DNA from: Mycosphaerella arachidis
Taxonomy: Eukaryota > Ascomycota > Dothideomycetes > Mycosphaerellales > Mycosphaerellaceae
Reading direction: 5' to 3'
Length of the DNA stretch: 64,000 nt
NCBI GenBank assembly: GCA_001297265.1
Contig: LIHB01000006.1
Location: forward strand, 1-64,000
Part shown: positions 1-10,495 of the stretch, in pieces
Position numbering within the stretch: the first letter of the stretch is position 1
How the letters are laid out: each line of letters opens with the position of its first letter
Translations under genes and position numbers: made by a program
Notes under the pieces: model-generated
Database searches by the model: none
Told to the model about the DNA's origin: nothing
What the model saw: only the letters and a program-made list of their open reading frames with translations

Positions 1-500
1 ACTAGTAGGTCGTAGGCGTACTATACATTACGACATTCCCTTAATAATAGTACTCTAGCTTATAACTACTCCGAACTCGTTATATAGATACTATACTATT
101 TTGTCCTAATAGGCCGTTAGCTTATCCGCGAGGTATTTAAATATATATTCCTCGAAGATTAGTAAGAGCGAGTACGGGCGACCGGTACTACTATTTAGCG
201 CTTTATTAAGGTAGATATAGCTAAAGAGGAGGTAGTTATTACGGTACTTATTAATACTACGTCTAGCGATATTTATAAGCTCTATAATATATTAGTTACT
301 ATACGTAGTATTAGTAAATAGTCGCTAGATCTTATTCTACTACTATTATAGTAACCTAGTAGGTATAGATAACGCTAATAATACTTAGAACTAGCGATAA
401 TAACGATATAATAACGATACGATAATATAGCGAGGATAAAGTACTAGATTCCTAGGTTCTATAGTAAGATACTATAGGGCTTAGTAGGACGGTAGTACCG
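1..500. repeat. RIP-like, AT-rich relic of a repeat
   Basis: The first ~500 bases are full of TA, GTA and CTA steps and strongly depleted in CA/TG dinucleotides, unlike the rest of the window. No frame is open and no transposase or polyprotein can be read. In ascomycetes this composition is the known footprint of repeat-induced point mutation (C to T in CpA context) on an old repeat. The composition changes sharply at about 490-530. The element family cannot be named and the copy runs off the left edge. Confidence 0.7.
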
Positions 501-1058
501 CGGCTATGCGGCCCAGCATAGCGCAGGATATTGCATAGCGTAATAACGAATCATAACAGCGCGCACCTATATAATCCTTCGGCGAACCTTAAAGACACCT
601 TGTACCGTCGGGGCATTAGGGCAACTCAAACTGGCCGAACAACAAATGATCTGCGAGACGTGGTGAGTGTGGGGATCTACAACTTCAGCGTGCATCTCAC
701 AAGACTACAGGACAGGCTTGCATAAGCACGGTGTCGATTTCTCTTCAGCTGATCCACGCGTGCGCTATCTCCTTGCACGACGGGCGAATGAGTGACGCGG
801 CTTTGAGGCTAACTTCATGGGAGCTCAAATCCTCCATGCAGGTCGAGCCCGCCACATCAAGGTACTGCTGATTCCTAGAGCCTTAGCGATCACTGACGGT
901 TTGGCCTGATCCCTTTGAACTTGCCTTCCGTTGATCCATCATTCGAACTTTCACGACAGACAACTACAGAGTACCCGCAAGGCCGAAAATCACAATCCAC
1001 AACACATCAGTCCATCAAGCTCAGTCTTCAACACAATAACTCAAACGTCATAGCAACA

Positions 1059-1287
1059 ATGCAATTCTTCAAGTCCACCATGATGTTCGCTGTCTGCCTC
1101 TTCCTCGGCAGCGTCGTAGCCGCGCCTATGCAACTCAAAGCGCGAGGTAAGTAACCGCCTACCATGATCTCAACTGGCAATGGGCGCTGACTATTCTCTA
1201 GCTGAGGACCTCAACTACGATGTCCTGCCCGGCAAGCAAAAGAACCCTGACCAAGTTCGGGACACCGACGCTGGTGATGCTTACTAG
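1059..1287 (+). CDS. 57-residue secreted peptide precursor, two exons
   Basis: Exons 1059-1146 and 1202-1287; the 55-base intron starts GTAAGT and ends CTAG, and joining restores one frame. The product is 57 residues: a clear signal peptide (MQFFKSTMMFAVCLFLGSVV, then AA), a short linker ending in LKAR, and a 28-residue acidic tail with two tyrosines (one in NYDVLPG, one C-terminal) and no cysteine after the leader. An in-frame ATG at 915 exists, but only the 1059 ATG puts the hydrophobic leader at the N terminus. No family is recognised. The gene converges on a UstYa-type oxidase gene, so a modified-peptide (RiPP) precursor is one possibility. A small secreted effector-like protein or a peptide signal is equally possible. 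The core is not repeated and there is no KR Kex2 site, which weakens the RiPP idea. Confidence 0.6.
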
Positions 1288-1507
1288 AGTGATGGCTGGA
1301 TCGATGGGCATTCGGAAATGGCGGGGCATTATGAGGATTGATGTGTGTTTGTAACGTTAGATACCATTAATTATACACCTGCTCAGGCATTCTTCAATGA
1401 CCTGGGTGCCATTTCTCGGTCTCTCTAAATCAGCAGCGTCATTTGATGCTGGGTCTTGACTTGAACTGTGAAATATACTGGTATCTTCGCTATGTTTACG
1501 AAATCTC

Positions 1508-2494
1508 TTAGCCCGATGGCACATCGTCCAGCTCAACAGCGCCCGGAGGCACCTGCCAGACAAAATCGTCCGGAGTTGCTGGTGTATTCTCTTTCATCCA
1601 TGTCTTCATGGCTTCATAATCTACGCACTTCTCATTTGTCATCGCGCCTGGTATCGGTGCCTGGTGACCCTTCACCCATAGGTAAGGTGTGACTGACATG
1701 TCGTAGTGACACATGAGGCGCTGTCTTATGAAATCGATGCAGTGCTCGTAGTGGCCCTCGTACATATCCGGATGTTCCTGCTTGAATGCAGCTCGACCGG
1801 TGTAGTAGTCGAGATGGTGATCCTGCCAGATGTAGTGTAGGCAATGTAGCTGGTGATTACTGACAACGACGACCGGGTAGCCTTCTTCGGGCCTGGCAGA
1901 CTTGGGAAAGTGTGCGGACCATGCTGGATATCCTACTCTCTTGACCTCTTCTTTCGTGAGGGACAGTAAGCCGTCTAGTTCAAGAGTCAGTATGGGAGGC
2001 AGAGGACACTTATAGAGAACAACTCACATTCGGTCGCCCACCTCCAGGCGGCTTCAGTCTTCTCAGTTGCTTCTCCGACGAAGCCACTATCGTAGAGCTT
2101 TGACCCATTGATTCCTTGGTCGACATATGGATGATCTTTCACAAACTCCCTCATCGGCGCTATCCTAGTTAGTATCTGTTGGATCCGATGTTGGCGGGAT
2201 CACTCCGAACTTACTGTATGCATTGAAGCGGTCCCAGCACTCCACCGTCGTCTCTTCAGACACCGTTCGACTTGCCAAATATACTATCGCAGTCGTAGAG
2301 AGCAGATGGAACACCCAGTGTGCTATTGTTGACCGGCGCGATGAGGATGAGCTTTGCCTCCGTATGGTGCTTAGATCTTCCTCGGAATCGCGAAACAGTG
2401 CAGCCGAACTGGTGCTCGTCGCATCATCGTATCGATCATATTCGCCTTTCTCCTCATCTGTGCTGGGTGCCTGTTGCCTTGGCATTGTCAACAA
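1508..2494 (-). CDS. UstYa-family (DUF3328) oxidase-like protein
   Basis: Exons on the minus strand: 2494-2215, 2159-2028, 1974-1508; introns of 55 and 53 bases with GTAAGT/GTGAGT donors. Product 292 residues (289 if the second Met, MPRQ, is used). Order: charged Ser-rich cytosolic N terminus, one membrane segment near residues 54-75, then the luminal DUF3328 domain. Both family signature motifs are visible, HQLHC and HYEHC, about 40 residues apart, followed by RQRLMC. UstYa proteins are membrane-anchored, probably metal-dependent oxidases that cyclise or hydroxylate ribosomal peptides (ustiloxin, asperipin) or nonribosomal peptides (cyclochlorotine). The substrate here is unknown. It is divergent from a FAD monooxygenase gene and converges on a secreted-peptide gene. 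The reading frame is intact. Confidence 0.88.
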
Positions 2495-3009
2495 TAACCC
2501 AATCTATAATTGCTCAGTGGTAAGCAGAAGATGCATCGAGACGCCTTCGTGCTCGAGAATGGCACAGAGCCTGGTATCGGGCAAGAATCTTCGAAGTCCC
2601 CATCTCAGCCCGCCTGGAAAGACTTTCGTGCTTGCTGCAGGTGCTGCGGTATATTCAGCCATTTCTCACAAGTGCCCCGCCGTTGATGTCGCGGCTGCAT
2701 GGTCGACAGTTGGTTCCCTAAGAAGTGCCGAACGCCGGAGGATCTGGAGGAGCTGAAGGATTCGAAGGATTTCAGCTAAGCAGCGGCGTGAAGTATGGTT
2801 GCGTCAAGGTAGGGTTCGTGCCGTTGGCGCCAAGTCGATCTTCGAGCGCTTGTTGGTCTTGTAGATCCTGGCACGTCTGTATCAGAAGTCTGTGTTTGGA
2901 TAAGCTGTGTTATGTTATCCACAGCAGCTCCGAAAACAGCTCTCGTTGTGAGTCCTGCAGCTGTCCACTTTTGCCTTGCAATGTTCGTGGTGTCTTCCTA
3001 ACACCCGAT
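2495..3009. promoter_or_regulatory. shared divergent promoter region
   Basis: This 515-base gap separates the start codons of the UstYa-type gene (minus) and the FAD monooxygenase gene (plus). No longer gene fits inside it. Divergent starts this close suggest common control. No specific operator can be claimed. Confidence 0.5.
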
Positions 3010-4392
3010 ATGGCGCCTCTAAAAATCGCCATTTCTGGCGGCGGCATTGCCAGTCTGTGTCTCGCGCACACTCTCGTCACCAGCCATCCGCAATGGGAAG
3101 TCAAGATCTTCGAGGCGGCGCCGGGACTTCGCGAAGAAGGAGCAGGCATTGGACTTGGCATGAACGCACAAGATGCGCTCAAGCTCATGTCGCCAAGCCT
3201 ACGAGAAGCTCTTGATGAGGCTGGGGGAACGCGAATGGATCCCTCAGTCCGCATTATGATAGTAAATCAGCACATTGCTTGGCGTTGTTCTACTTCGTCT
3301 AGTCAGCGCTAACACCGGATGTCCAGGGAACTGGTCCAGATTCTGGTCGCCATGTGGGAGACATTCGCCCAAAGGTGGCGCAGATTGTTGTTCACCGAAC
3401 CTCCTTTTGGCGACAATTGCGGAAGAGGATTCCGGACGGTACTCTAGAGTTCGGCAAGAAACTCGCATCTGTGGAAGCTCTGCATGACAGCGACAATCTC
3501 GTTCGGCTATGTTTTGAAGATGGCACATTTTACGAGGCAGATGCATTAGTTGGGTGTGATGGCATCAACAGCATCGTCCGTCAAGCAGTTCTTGGCGAGG
3601 ACCATCCTGCTGCGAAGCCTGTCTTCACCAATGGCTACAACCATCGTGTCGTGATTCCACTCGAGGCCGCCAAAGAGGCATTTGGGGAGCATTATTGCAT
3701 TTTGCGAACTCAGCATGGCTGGGTAGGGCAAGGTGGATTTCTTCTCACTGACCATGTGGAGAAAGGCGAGGCTATGCAGGTCATTGCGGGTAGGTCAGAC
3801 GCCGGACCATGGCCGCATCAAAGCCCATTCGTCGAATGGCCTAAGGACAGGTTAAAGAGTGATCTAACCGATTGGGGCGCTATTGGCAAAGCCATGACGA
3901 AGGTACGTTCTAGAGTCATTCCATGCCACGTAGAGGTCTTTGCTCAGCAGCGTGCCCCAGATCTTCATCGATCGGCCTAAGCTTTTCGCTGCAGGTGGAA
4001 GGATACATCTGGAGACACCCACATATGCCAAGGGCAGTATGTGTATAGCCGGAGATGCAGCCCAATCGTTTCCTCCGTTTCAAGGAGCTGGTGCTGGTCA
4101 AGCTATCGAGGACGCTCTCATGCTTTCGACCGTGTTAGGTCCGTGCTCCAAGAAGGATGACATCGGCCGTGCGTTCAGTGTGTACGATGCCCTGCGCCGC
4201 CCTCGAAGGTCAAGTGTCGCGCAGTCCAGTATCTGGGCTGCCAAGCTGTTCACTGGCCGACTTCCGGAGGTTGGCTTGGACGTGGACCGTTTGGCAGAGA
4301 AGCTTCCAAGCTGGGGATCCAATATTTACGACTACGATCTCGCCGCAGCCCAAGAGGATGCATTAGCACGTATGAAACCAGGTTCTTCATAG
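3010..4392 (+). CDS. FAD-dependent monooxygenase, salicylate hydroxylase-like
   Basis: Exons 3010-3261, 3327-3902, 3961-4392; introns of 65 and 58 bases. The second intron ends at CCCCAG rather than the earlier CTCAG, because only that acceptor keeps the C-terminal frame. Product 419 residues, normal for class A flavoprotein monooxygenases. Motifs: N-terminal FAD-binding ISGGGIASLCLAHTL, the DG motif ALVGCDGINSIVRQ near residue 150, and the second FAD motif CIAGDAAQSFPPFQGAGAG near residue 300. Enzymes of this group hydroxylate aromatic or polyketide substrates using NAD(P)H and oxygen, usually in the cytosol. No strong signal peptide is seen. It is divergent from the UstYa-type gene, which suggests a tailoring role in a small specialised-metabolite locus; that is inference. 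Confidence 0.9.
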
Positions 4393-5065
4393 CTTCTGGC
4401 CACACCGGCCTCACGTGACGTGGTATTAGACCTGCTGAAGGCTATGGTCGCTGGCCACCTTGAACGGGTTGAAATCCCAATTCTGATGAGCAGCCAAACT
4501 CGTGTCCCAAAGTCTTTCGGGCAGGCGTTACGACAAGTGTAACGAAGGCCAACAGGATCTCTTCAGATTGGTCAACCAAATGGCTGCAATTCGCCTTATG
4601 CAGGTTGCGAGATGTCCTCCCTCTGGCTGACAGTCGTCCGAGGTGGTGAGTACGTGTATTGGTACACGAGTAGCCTGCCTCTTCGTTGCCGCATGCCGTG
4701 CGCACATGATTTTTCCATCTAAAATCAGCCCTCAAAGCGTGTTCGTCATCAGGATTGCATCTCGCCAGACCAACAAGTACATGTCCACGTTTCCAGGAAT
4801 CAACGCGGATGACAATTGCTCGCAGGAAGGCAAACATTTTGACGCATGGTTTTCCTCAAGTCGCGCTTCTCGGATTTGGGTTCGGACTTCGGGACAGAAC
4901 TCCTCAATCAACATCATCGCTCTTACTGAGTCGAGGGCGATCACAGATTCCATCACAGAATATCCCACAAGTTGCTAATGTAGGAAGATCTACTACTGGT
5001 CCGCCGTCGGGCAAGGCCGATCAAGTGGTCAGTACATTAGGAGGATTTTACCCGCTCACATGCGA
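4393..5065. other. intergenic, no gene seen
   Basis: About 670 bases between the convergent monooxygenase and beta-propeller genes. Short overlapping ORFs on both strands show no recognisable domain or splice pattern. Confidence 0.5.
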
Positions 5066-6121
5066 CTACATCTCAAGCTCTATCTTGACTATCTGGCCGC
5101 CTACGGTGAGATTGCCGTTGATTGGACTTCCAATCCCGCCTCCAGTCGCCACATATAGGGTCCTCTGATCGACGCGCCCGCGTCTTGTTCTCGCGAACGC
5201 TAGCGACGTGGGTTCTGCTATCTGTGTAGAATTGAGGCTCCCAGCAATGACCACCGGCAAAGCTCCATATCCATCATAACGCGCGACAAGATTCTGGAAT
5301 GGTATTACAGCATACGCCTGTCCAGCGCCATTCACCACCAAGTCGTCCATGGTCCACGTAGAATTGAGACCAGTACCAACAACAGTAGCCGAACCGATAG
5401 CAGAACCATGGGCAGTGATCTGCGTCTTCGCAATAAGACTGTCAAACCCTCTTGTGAACCAGAGCTCATTACTATACACCTTCAGCCCGTTGACTCCATC
5501 CGGTGCACTCGCGTTGACCTTTTTCATCAGCGGGTCACTGATCGCTATCGACGGGATCTTCGTGGCAAGATCAAGCTTCCAGACTACTCCGAGCTCGGAG
5601 TCTGCCAATAATAGCGCATCATCAGTGCTCAGATACGCCAGACCGTTCAAAAACTCAGCGTCAGGAACAGCAGCAATCTTCTCAACCCGCACTTCGTCAC
5701 AATTGAAATCGGCGGACCATATCGTGTAGCTCCCGGGCGTGCTCTTGAAGCCTTCCGCAATGCTGAAGTTGCCAGCGATAAATGCGAATATGTCTGGTCG
5801 ATACTCTACTATGCCTAGAAGTCCAAGATACTCTGGGAACTGATGGATGAGCCGGATGTTGTTTTGAGGCTTAGGGGTTGCGATAGATGACGCGCGAGCG
5901 TGGAAAGGATCGATCTGCCAGAGCTTTGCACCGGTGAGCTCGGTGGCTAGGATCTTGCCATTCGGTCGGACGGCAAGGTTCTCGAACCAGTGGTCCGTGG
6001 TTGGGAATTGGTAAATTTGAGAGACCGTGATATCATGGCGATGGCGATTGCTGGATTGTGGAGACGCTGATGCCTCTGCGATATTTCCCAGTAGAGTCGC
6101 GATGAACAATAAGGACATCAT
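5066..6121 (-). CDS. secreted SMP-30/gluconolactonase-like beta-propeller protein
   Basis: Single exon, 351 residues, intact. The N terminus is a signal peptide (MMSLLFIATLLGNIAEASAS). The rest has the repeated blade pattern of the SMP-30/gluconolactonase/LRE-like group, for example HWFENLAVRPNGKILATEL near residue 45, NGLAYLSTDDALLLADS near residue 160 and WTMDDLVVNGAGQAYAVIP near residue 255, ending in a short closing strand GGQIVKIELEM. Such six-bladed propellers are typical lactone hydrolases or metal-dependent enzymes. Fungal secreted members are mostly uncharacterised and sometimes sit beside biosynthetic genes. Substrate unknown. Two adjacent Met codons can serve as start. Confidence 0.8.
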   Translation of the reverse strand: MMSLLFIATLLGNIAEASASPQSSNRHRHDITVSQIYQFPTTDHWFENLAVRPNGKILATELTGAKLWQIDPFHARASSIATPKPQNNIRLIHQFPEYLGLLGIVEYRPDIFAFIAGNFSIAEGFKSTPGSYTIWSADFNCDEVRVEKIAAVPDAEFLNGLAYLSTDDALLLADSELGVVWKLDLATKIPSIAISDPLMKKVNASAPDGVNGLKVYSNELWFTRGFDSLIAKTQITAHGSAIGSATVVGTGLNSTWTMDDLVVNGAGQAYAVIPFQNLVARYDGYGALPVVIAGSLNSTQIAEPTSLAFARTRRGRVDQRTLYVATGGGIGSPINGNLTVGGQIVKIELEM

Positions 6122-6854
6122 CTTGTCTTTCTGCCGCTAGACTGTCGAGTTGTACTTGTCATTCGATGTGGGCTCATTCAGGGAATACGTGGAATTTCTC
6201 CAGCGATGAAGACAGTACATATACTTCCTTTCAAAGCAACACCTTCTGGCGCACGGTGGTCAAAGATACCAGAAGGCTCACGTCACCTTCCGCGCCGTTG
6301 AATACCGAACTGTCGCGGAACCCTGCCGAGTGGCATGGCTTGCCCAGCTCCATTGACGATCGTGTGCAAAGATCTGCGACCTGGGCGATCAAGAGCTGAA
6401 AATGAGGTTTGGCCCTGGGAACGTGCTCCCGAAGTGCTGCCGTCATGTTTCGAAGCTTATTAGTAAGCGGCTCACGTGCAGAAGTTCGCACGAGGGTACA
6501 CATTCGATGTCTGCGGGCAGGGAATGCGAAGCATAGACTGACCCACATGAGAAGATGTTTGGTACTGTTATCGTATTGAAAATCGGCTGCCAAGGTAGGG
6601 TACTGAAAGAAGGGAATGACTGGACGAATAGAGAGAATGAAGTGAATTGTGTTCACATGAAAAGTACTGTGTTCCAAAGAAAAAGTCCAAGTGGTAGCTC
6701 CAAGCTGCACTGTCGCCCAATTGTCTATATCTATGAAAAGCGCCATGCCTCATTCCAATCATGCAATGTCAAAGGACTGTCTCCGTGATTACTGTTCATA
6801 TATTGCTCTGTACACCGTCGCTGTCGACTCCATACATGGTAGTCTGTTCGATCT
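6122..6854. other. intergenic, no gene seen
   Basis: About 730 bases holding the promoter of the beta-propeller gene and the 3' flank of the mucin-like gene. Short ORFs on both strands overlap and match nothing recognisable. Confidence 0.45.
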
Positions 6855-8045
6855 TTACCACTGGTGACCATACCCGTAAGCAGATGGCTTCACGCCCCAA
6901 GTAGAAGTTGAGGTTGGGTTGGAGCTCGTGCTGCTGCTGCTGCTGCTGCTGGAGTATGGCTGTGGCTGCGGCTTGTATCCCGATGGCTGAGGAGCTGGGT
7001 GGTGTGGTTTGTATCCAGATGGAGCCGCGCCAGTTGGGTGTGGTTTGTATCCAGATGGAGCCGCACCAGTTGGGTGTGGCTTCACAGTGGTAGTGTCTGG
7101 TATTGGGTACCATGGTCCTGGCTTGCCACCGTGAGTTGGCTTGTTAGACGGTGCGGTGTAGGTCACGGTCATCGTGGTGGTATAGTCGTGGGGAAGAGTA
7201 ATGACGATCGTCTCAGTCGCGCAGTGCTTACACTCACCGCCAGCAGATGGGGTTGGCTTGCTGTCGATAGCGGTGATGGTCTTGGTGACAGTCACAGGAG
7301 CTGGGCAGTAGCTTTGACCTGGAGTGCCTGGGTAAGAAGATTTACCTGGCTGTTGGGGTTCGCCGCCTGGGTGGTATGGTGTGGGAGCTGGGTAGACCGA
7401 AGTGTCGCATGAAGTGGTGGTGATTGTAACGTAAGAAGTGGAAAGGTACGTGGTCCACCAGTGTTGGCCGTTCGAGGAAGTCTCGGTAGAGCATGGCACA
7501 AGAGTCGGGACCGTCTTCGTGACGGTGGCAGTCTTGGTCGTCGTGATGTAGCCAGTCACGGTCTGAGTTGTGGTAGGCTTGCTTGGATGATAACTGCCTG
7601 TAGGCTGCGGTTGAGGTGGTTTTGAGTGGCCGCCTGTAGGGTAGACTGGCGGAAGGCTTGGTTTGCCGCCAGTTGAATATGGATGAGGCTTGTGTGAAGA
7701 AGAACCTGTATGAGGGTAACCACTTGGTGGAGGCACAATCCCCGAAGTTGAGTTGCTACAGCTCGTCGTGCTGCTGCTGCTGCTGCTCGAGTGGGGGTAG
7801 CCACTTGGAGGAGGCACAACCTTGGTCGTAAAGCTCGAGACGCTGCTGGAAGAAGAGGACCATGGGTACGAGGAAGGTGTCTGAGTCCAGGTGCTGCTTG
7901 AGCTGGATGACGAGCTCAACGTCGATGAGCTGCTTGAGCTGGTTGTGGTGTTGTACTGCGGCGGGTGTGGTCCATACGCATCTGGTGCATGCGGGAGAGC
8001 AGATACTGCGCCAAGGATGGCGAGGAGTGAGATTGCGTATTGCAT
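6855..8045 (-). CDS. secreted Ser/Thr/Pro-rich mucin-like protein
   Basis: Single exon, 396 residues. Signal peptide MQYAISLLAILGAVSALPHA, then long runs of Ser and Thr (likely O-glycosylated), TVTKT-type patches, a central zone with the only cysteines (including CKHC), and a tandem C-terminal repeat of the kind SGYKPHPTGAAP in two to three copies. The C terminus (YGYGHQW) lacks a hydrophobic tail, so a GPI anchor is unlikely. Composition fits a secreted cell-wall or extracellular-matrix protein. No catalytic domain is visible. The serine runs are encoded by CTG/CTC-rich trinucleotide repeats, so repeat number may vary between strains. Confidence 0.8.
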   Translation of the reverse strand: MQYAISLLAILGAVSALPHAPDAYGPHPPQYNTTTSSSSSSTLSSSSSSSSTWTQTPSSYPWSSSSSSVSSFTTKVVPPPSGYPHSSSSSSSTTSCSNSTSGIVPPPSGYPHTGSSSHKPHPYSTGGKPSLPPVYPTGGHSKPPQPQPTGSYHPSKPTTTQTVTGYITTTKTATVTKTVPTLVPCSTETSSNGQHWWTTYLSTSYVTITTTSCDTSVYPAPTPYHPGGEPQQPGKSSYPGTPGQSYCPAPVTVTKTITAIDSKPTPSAGGECKHCATETIVITLPHDYTTTMTVTYTAPSNKPTHGGKPGPWYPIPDTTTVKPHPTGAAPSGYKPHPTGAAPSGYKPHHPAPQPSGYKPQPQPYSSSSSSSSTSSNPTSTSTWGVKPSAYGYGHQW

Positions 8046-9373
8046 CTTGCTTGTCCTTGGGATTTGTATTAATGAAGAAGTGTGCTGGTGATATTGATTG
8101 GAGCTGTTTGAAAGCGAGAGAAGAGGAGGCCTCGAACGAAGGTGACCTCTGACAGACGCAAGGAAACAAGGAAATAAGGAGACGAGAAAACTGTTGTTGC
8201 TTGTTGCTGTTGTACTGATGATGCGAGAAATGATTCTAAGAGCAAGATCTCAAGTATGATATACTCACTCGCCTCTAGCATAGATAACGGCACAGTCAGC
8301 GGCCATTACATGTGACGCGGTTCAGGTGTTGCTAATCAGAGTATTGCCGATGTGACGCTTGAGCACAATACGAGCAAAGACTCTGATAGAGGACTGCGCG
8401 CCGGATAGCGGTGTTCAACGGGACCTCCGGTGTCAGGTGTACCGCTTGTCGCTGCCGGATGTGTGTTGAGGGCTGTGCTGTCAGCTCGCTAATGCTCGAC
8501 CGAGTGAATAGGCTAATCCTATACGGTGAGCGACGCCGAAGTACGCAGGTACGTGAATAGATGTGCCACTACAGCCACATGGCCAGCTCTTGTGTAACCT
8601 TAGATGGTCTAAAGTGCTGCGGTCATATAGGTCAGGTCGCCTTCGTGAAAAAAGCACTGGAAAATCTCGGCCCGATGGCCCAAAAATAGCTTGGATATCA
8701 ACTTCTTGCCACATGACCTCCGGTCCTCCACCTCTCACGTGTGCGAGATCGCGGCTCCCCGCGATCGATGACTGACAGCACGTCGTGTCATCTCAATACC
8801 GAAGGATCTCAGGTTTGCCTAACGACAGGCACCCGGATGCAATGGGCTTTGTGCTATTGGGTGGATGTGGCTGGAGACTGCGCGTCGACCATATCGATAC
8901 ACTCGTAATGGGATGATGGGTTGTCATGAGCTGGGTCCCTCACAGGCAACCTTGCAGCTGAATACGTCGCCGACCGGGTATATTGGAGGATGTTAGGAAG
9001 AAGGATGAGATGACCCTGTCCTGGTGCATCTCATGGCGCCTTCGCCATGGACTACCTTCGTTGCTGATCCTCGGCACGGTCAGACCGACCATCGAGGTCA
9101 TCAGATACCTCATGCATATATCAATGCAACACCTCGTCCAACTGGTAGGAGCCAAGTCCAAGGACGATTTCTATCGCCTGCGCAGAAGCACCTCCTTCTT
9201 GACATCCTTGCTATGGAGAGATTGTCATACCAACATGTAGCTCAAAAGGAAATCCAAGCAGAATCCAATTGCCGAACAGTAAACACCCTTCCTTCCCCAT
9301 CCCATGCTTCGTCGACTAACCTCAACGTCCGCAAATGCCGTCGCGGCACCGGATCTGGCTGATCGAGCACATA
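8046..9373. other. intergenic, no gene seen
   Basis: About 1.3 kb upstream of the mucin-like gene. The first 250 bases are its probable promoter and leader. The remainder contains only short overlapping ORFs on both strands, none with a recognisable domain. Confidence 0.45.
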
Positions 9374-10092
9374 TTAATCGTTAACCTGCTGCTGCTCGTG
9401 CCCGCGTTTCTGCATGCACATCACTGCAACAGTAGCGACGGCAAGCAAAAGCAAGAAAGTTGGCAACGCGATCCATCTACTAGTTTTCTACCCTCCATGA
9501 GCATGAAACTTACGCTCAAACCTGCCCAAGACTCATAGTGATTCGACAATTATGCTCATACCCCTCCGGATACTGCGCGACTCTCCACAACTGGCACAGC
9601 CAAGCCTCCGTAGAGAAATGACCCGCAGAAGAGGACACATCGCTATACCTCCATGTATTACTCCGCTGAGTCTCAGTGCTTGCGTAGATCAACGCGACGA
9701 GCTTAGCCATCGCGGCTGGAGCTAGTGAGGTGTGATATACCAGACTAATGATCTTCCCCTTACGCTATGCTGTCGTCAGTGCCCATCCTCTTCTCGTCTT
9801 TCCTTTTGAGCAACATACCTCGCTCCACCACCTACTAGCTCCATAGGAGACCGGTGCCACCACAGCCGCCAATACCAGTGCAGCGGCGAGGATCAGCCCC
9901 ACGCGCGATCCCAGTTGAAGATGTTCCGTAACGTGCAACTGAGTGCGACCTTCCGAGGCCATCGTATCGCCATGAAATCGACTGTCCTATGTTCCTGTCG
10001 AAGTAGATCCGGATTGTGGCTTGACTTCCCAACGAAACCAGGGAGAGGATGAACAGGTAGAAGATCAGAGTGGTGTGGAGGCTGGTGAGCAT
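9374..10092 (-). CDS. putative small multi-pass membrane protein, model unresolved or broken
   Basis: Several hydrophobic coding pieces follow each other on the minus strand. From 10092: SLHTTLIFYLFILSLVSLGS. Near 9920, in a frame shifted by one: SRVGLILAAALVLAAVVAPV. After a good intron (GTATGT to CATAG, about 9766-9821): a cytosolic or luminal piece with AQYPEGYEHNCRITMSLG. Finally TFLLLLAVATVAVMCMQKRG, ending at a stop at 9374-9376. Together they look like a four-helix fungal membrane protein. However, no canonical intron links the first two pieces, and an in-frame TGA lies just before the last GTAAGT donor, whose intron would be only 37 bases. Either splicing is unusual or the gene is a recent pseudogene. 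No function is claimed. Confidence 0.4.
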
Positions 10093-10495
10093 TGCTTAGA
10101 TCGTGCTTATTTATCCTGGTCTTGTGTACCAAGAGATACGGTGGTCTTGCAGTCTCATGTTTGTGGTTGGTGTATGGGGTCAAGCTGCACGCCAAGCCTT
10201 GCCGAGGGCGCCCGCAGATACACCCATGTGTGCTGTGTTTTAGAGAGCGTCCATTGACGGACGGTTCGTCTTTGCGATCAATCCCCGGTTCGTGGAATTA
10301 CAGCCGCCGAGATCTGTAAGCGTTTAGCATATATGAATCTGGACTGTGTTTGCAGACCGTGCAGTACTGAGAATGTCGAGACATCATGATGAACGTCAGA
10401 AGGTAGCCTCGATCATTTGCAAGTGCTATGAACTCCAGGCAGCCAATCCCAAGCCGCCATCGCTTCCGTAAACCATTAAACAAACCGAAGGACGC
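10093..10495. other. intergenic, no gene seen
   Basis: About 400 bases between the uncertain membrane-protein gene and the 3' end of the ribosomal-protein gene. Nothing recognisable. Confidence 0.4.
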
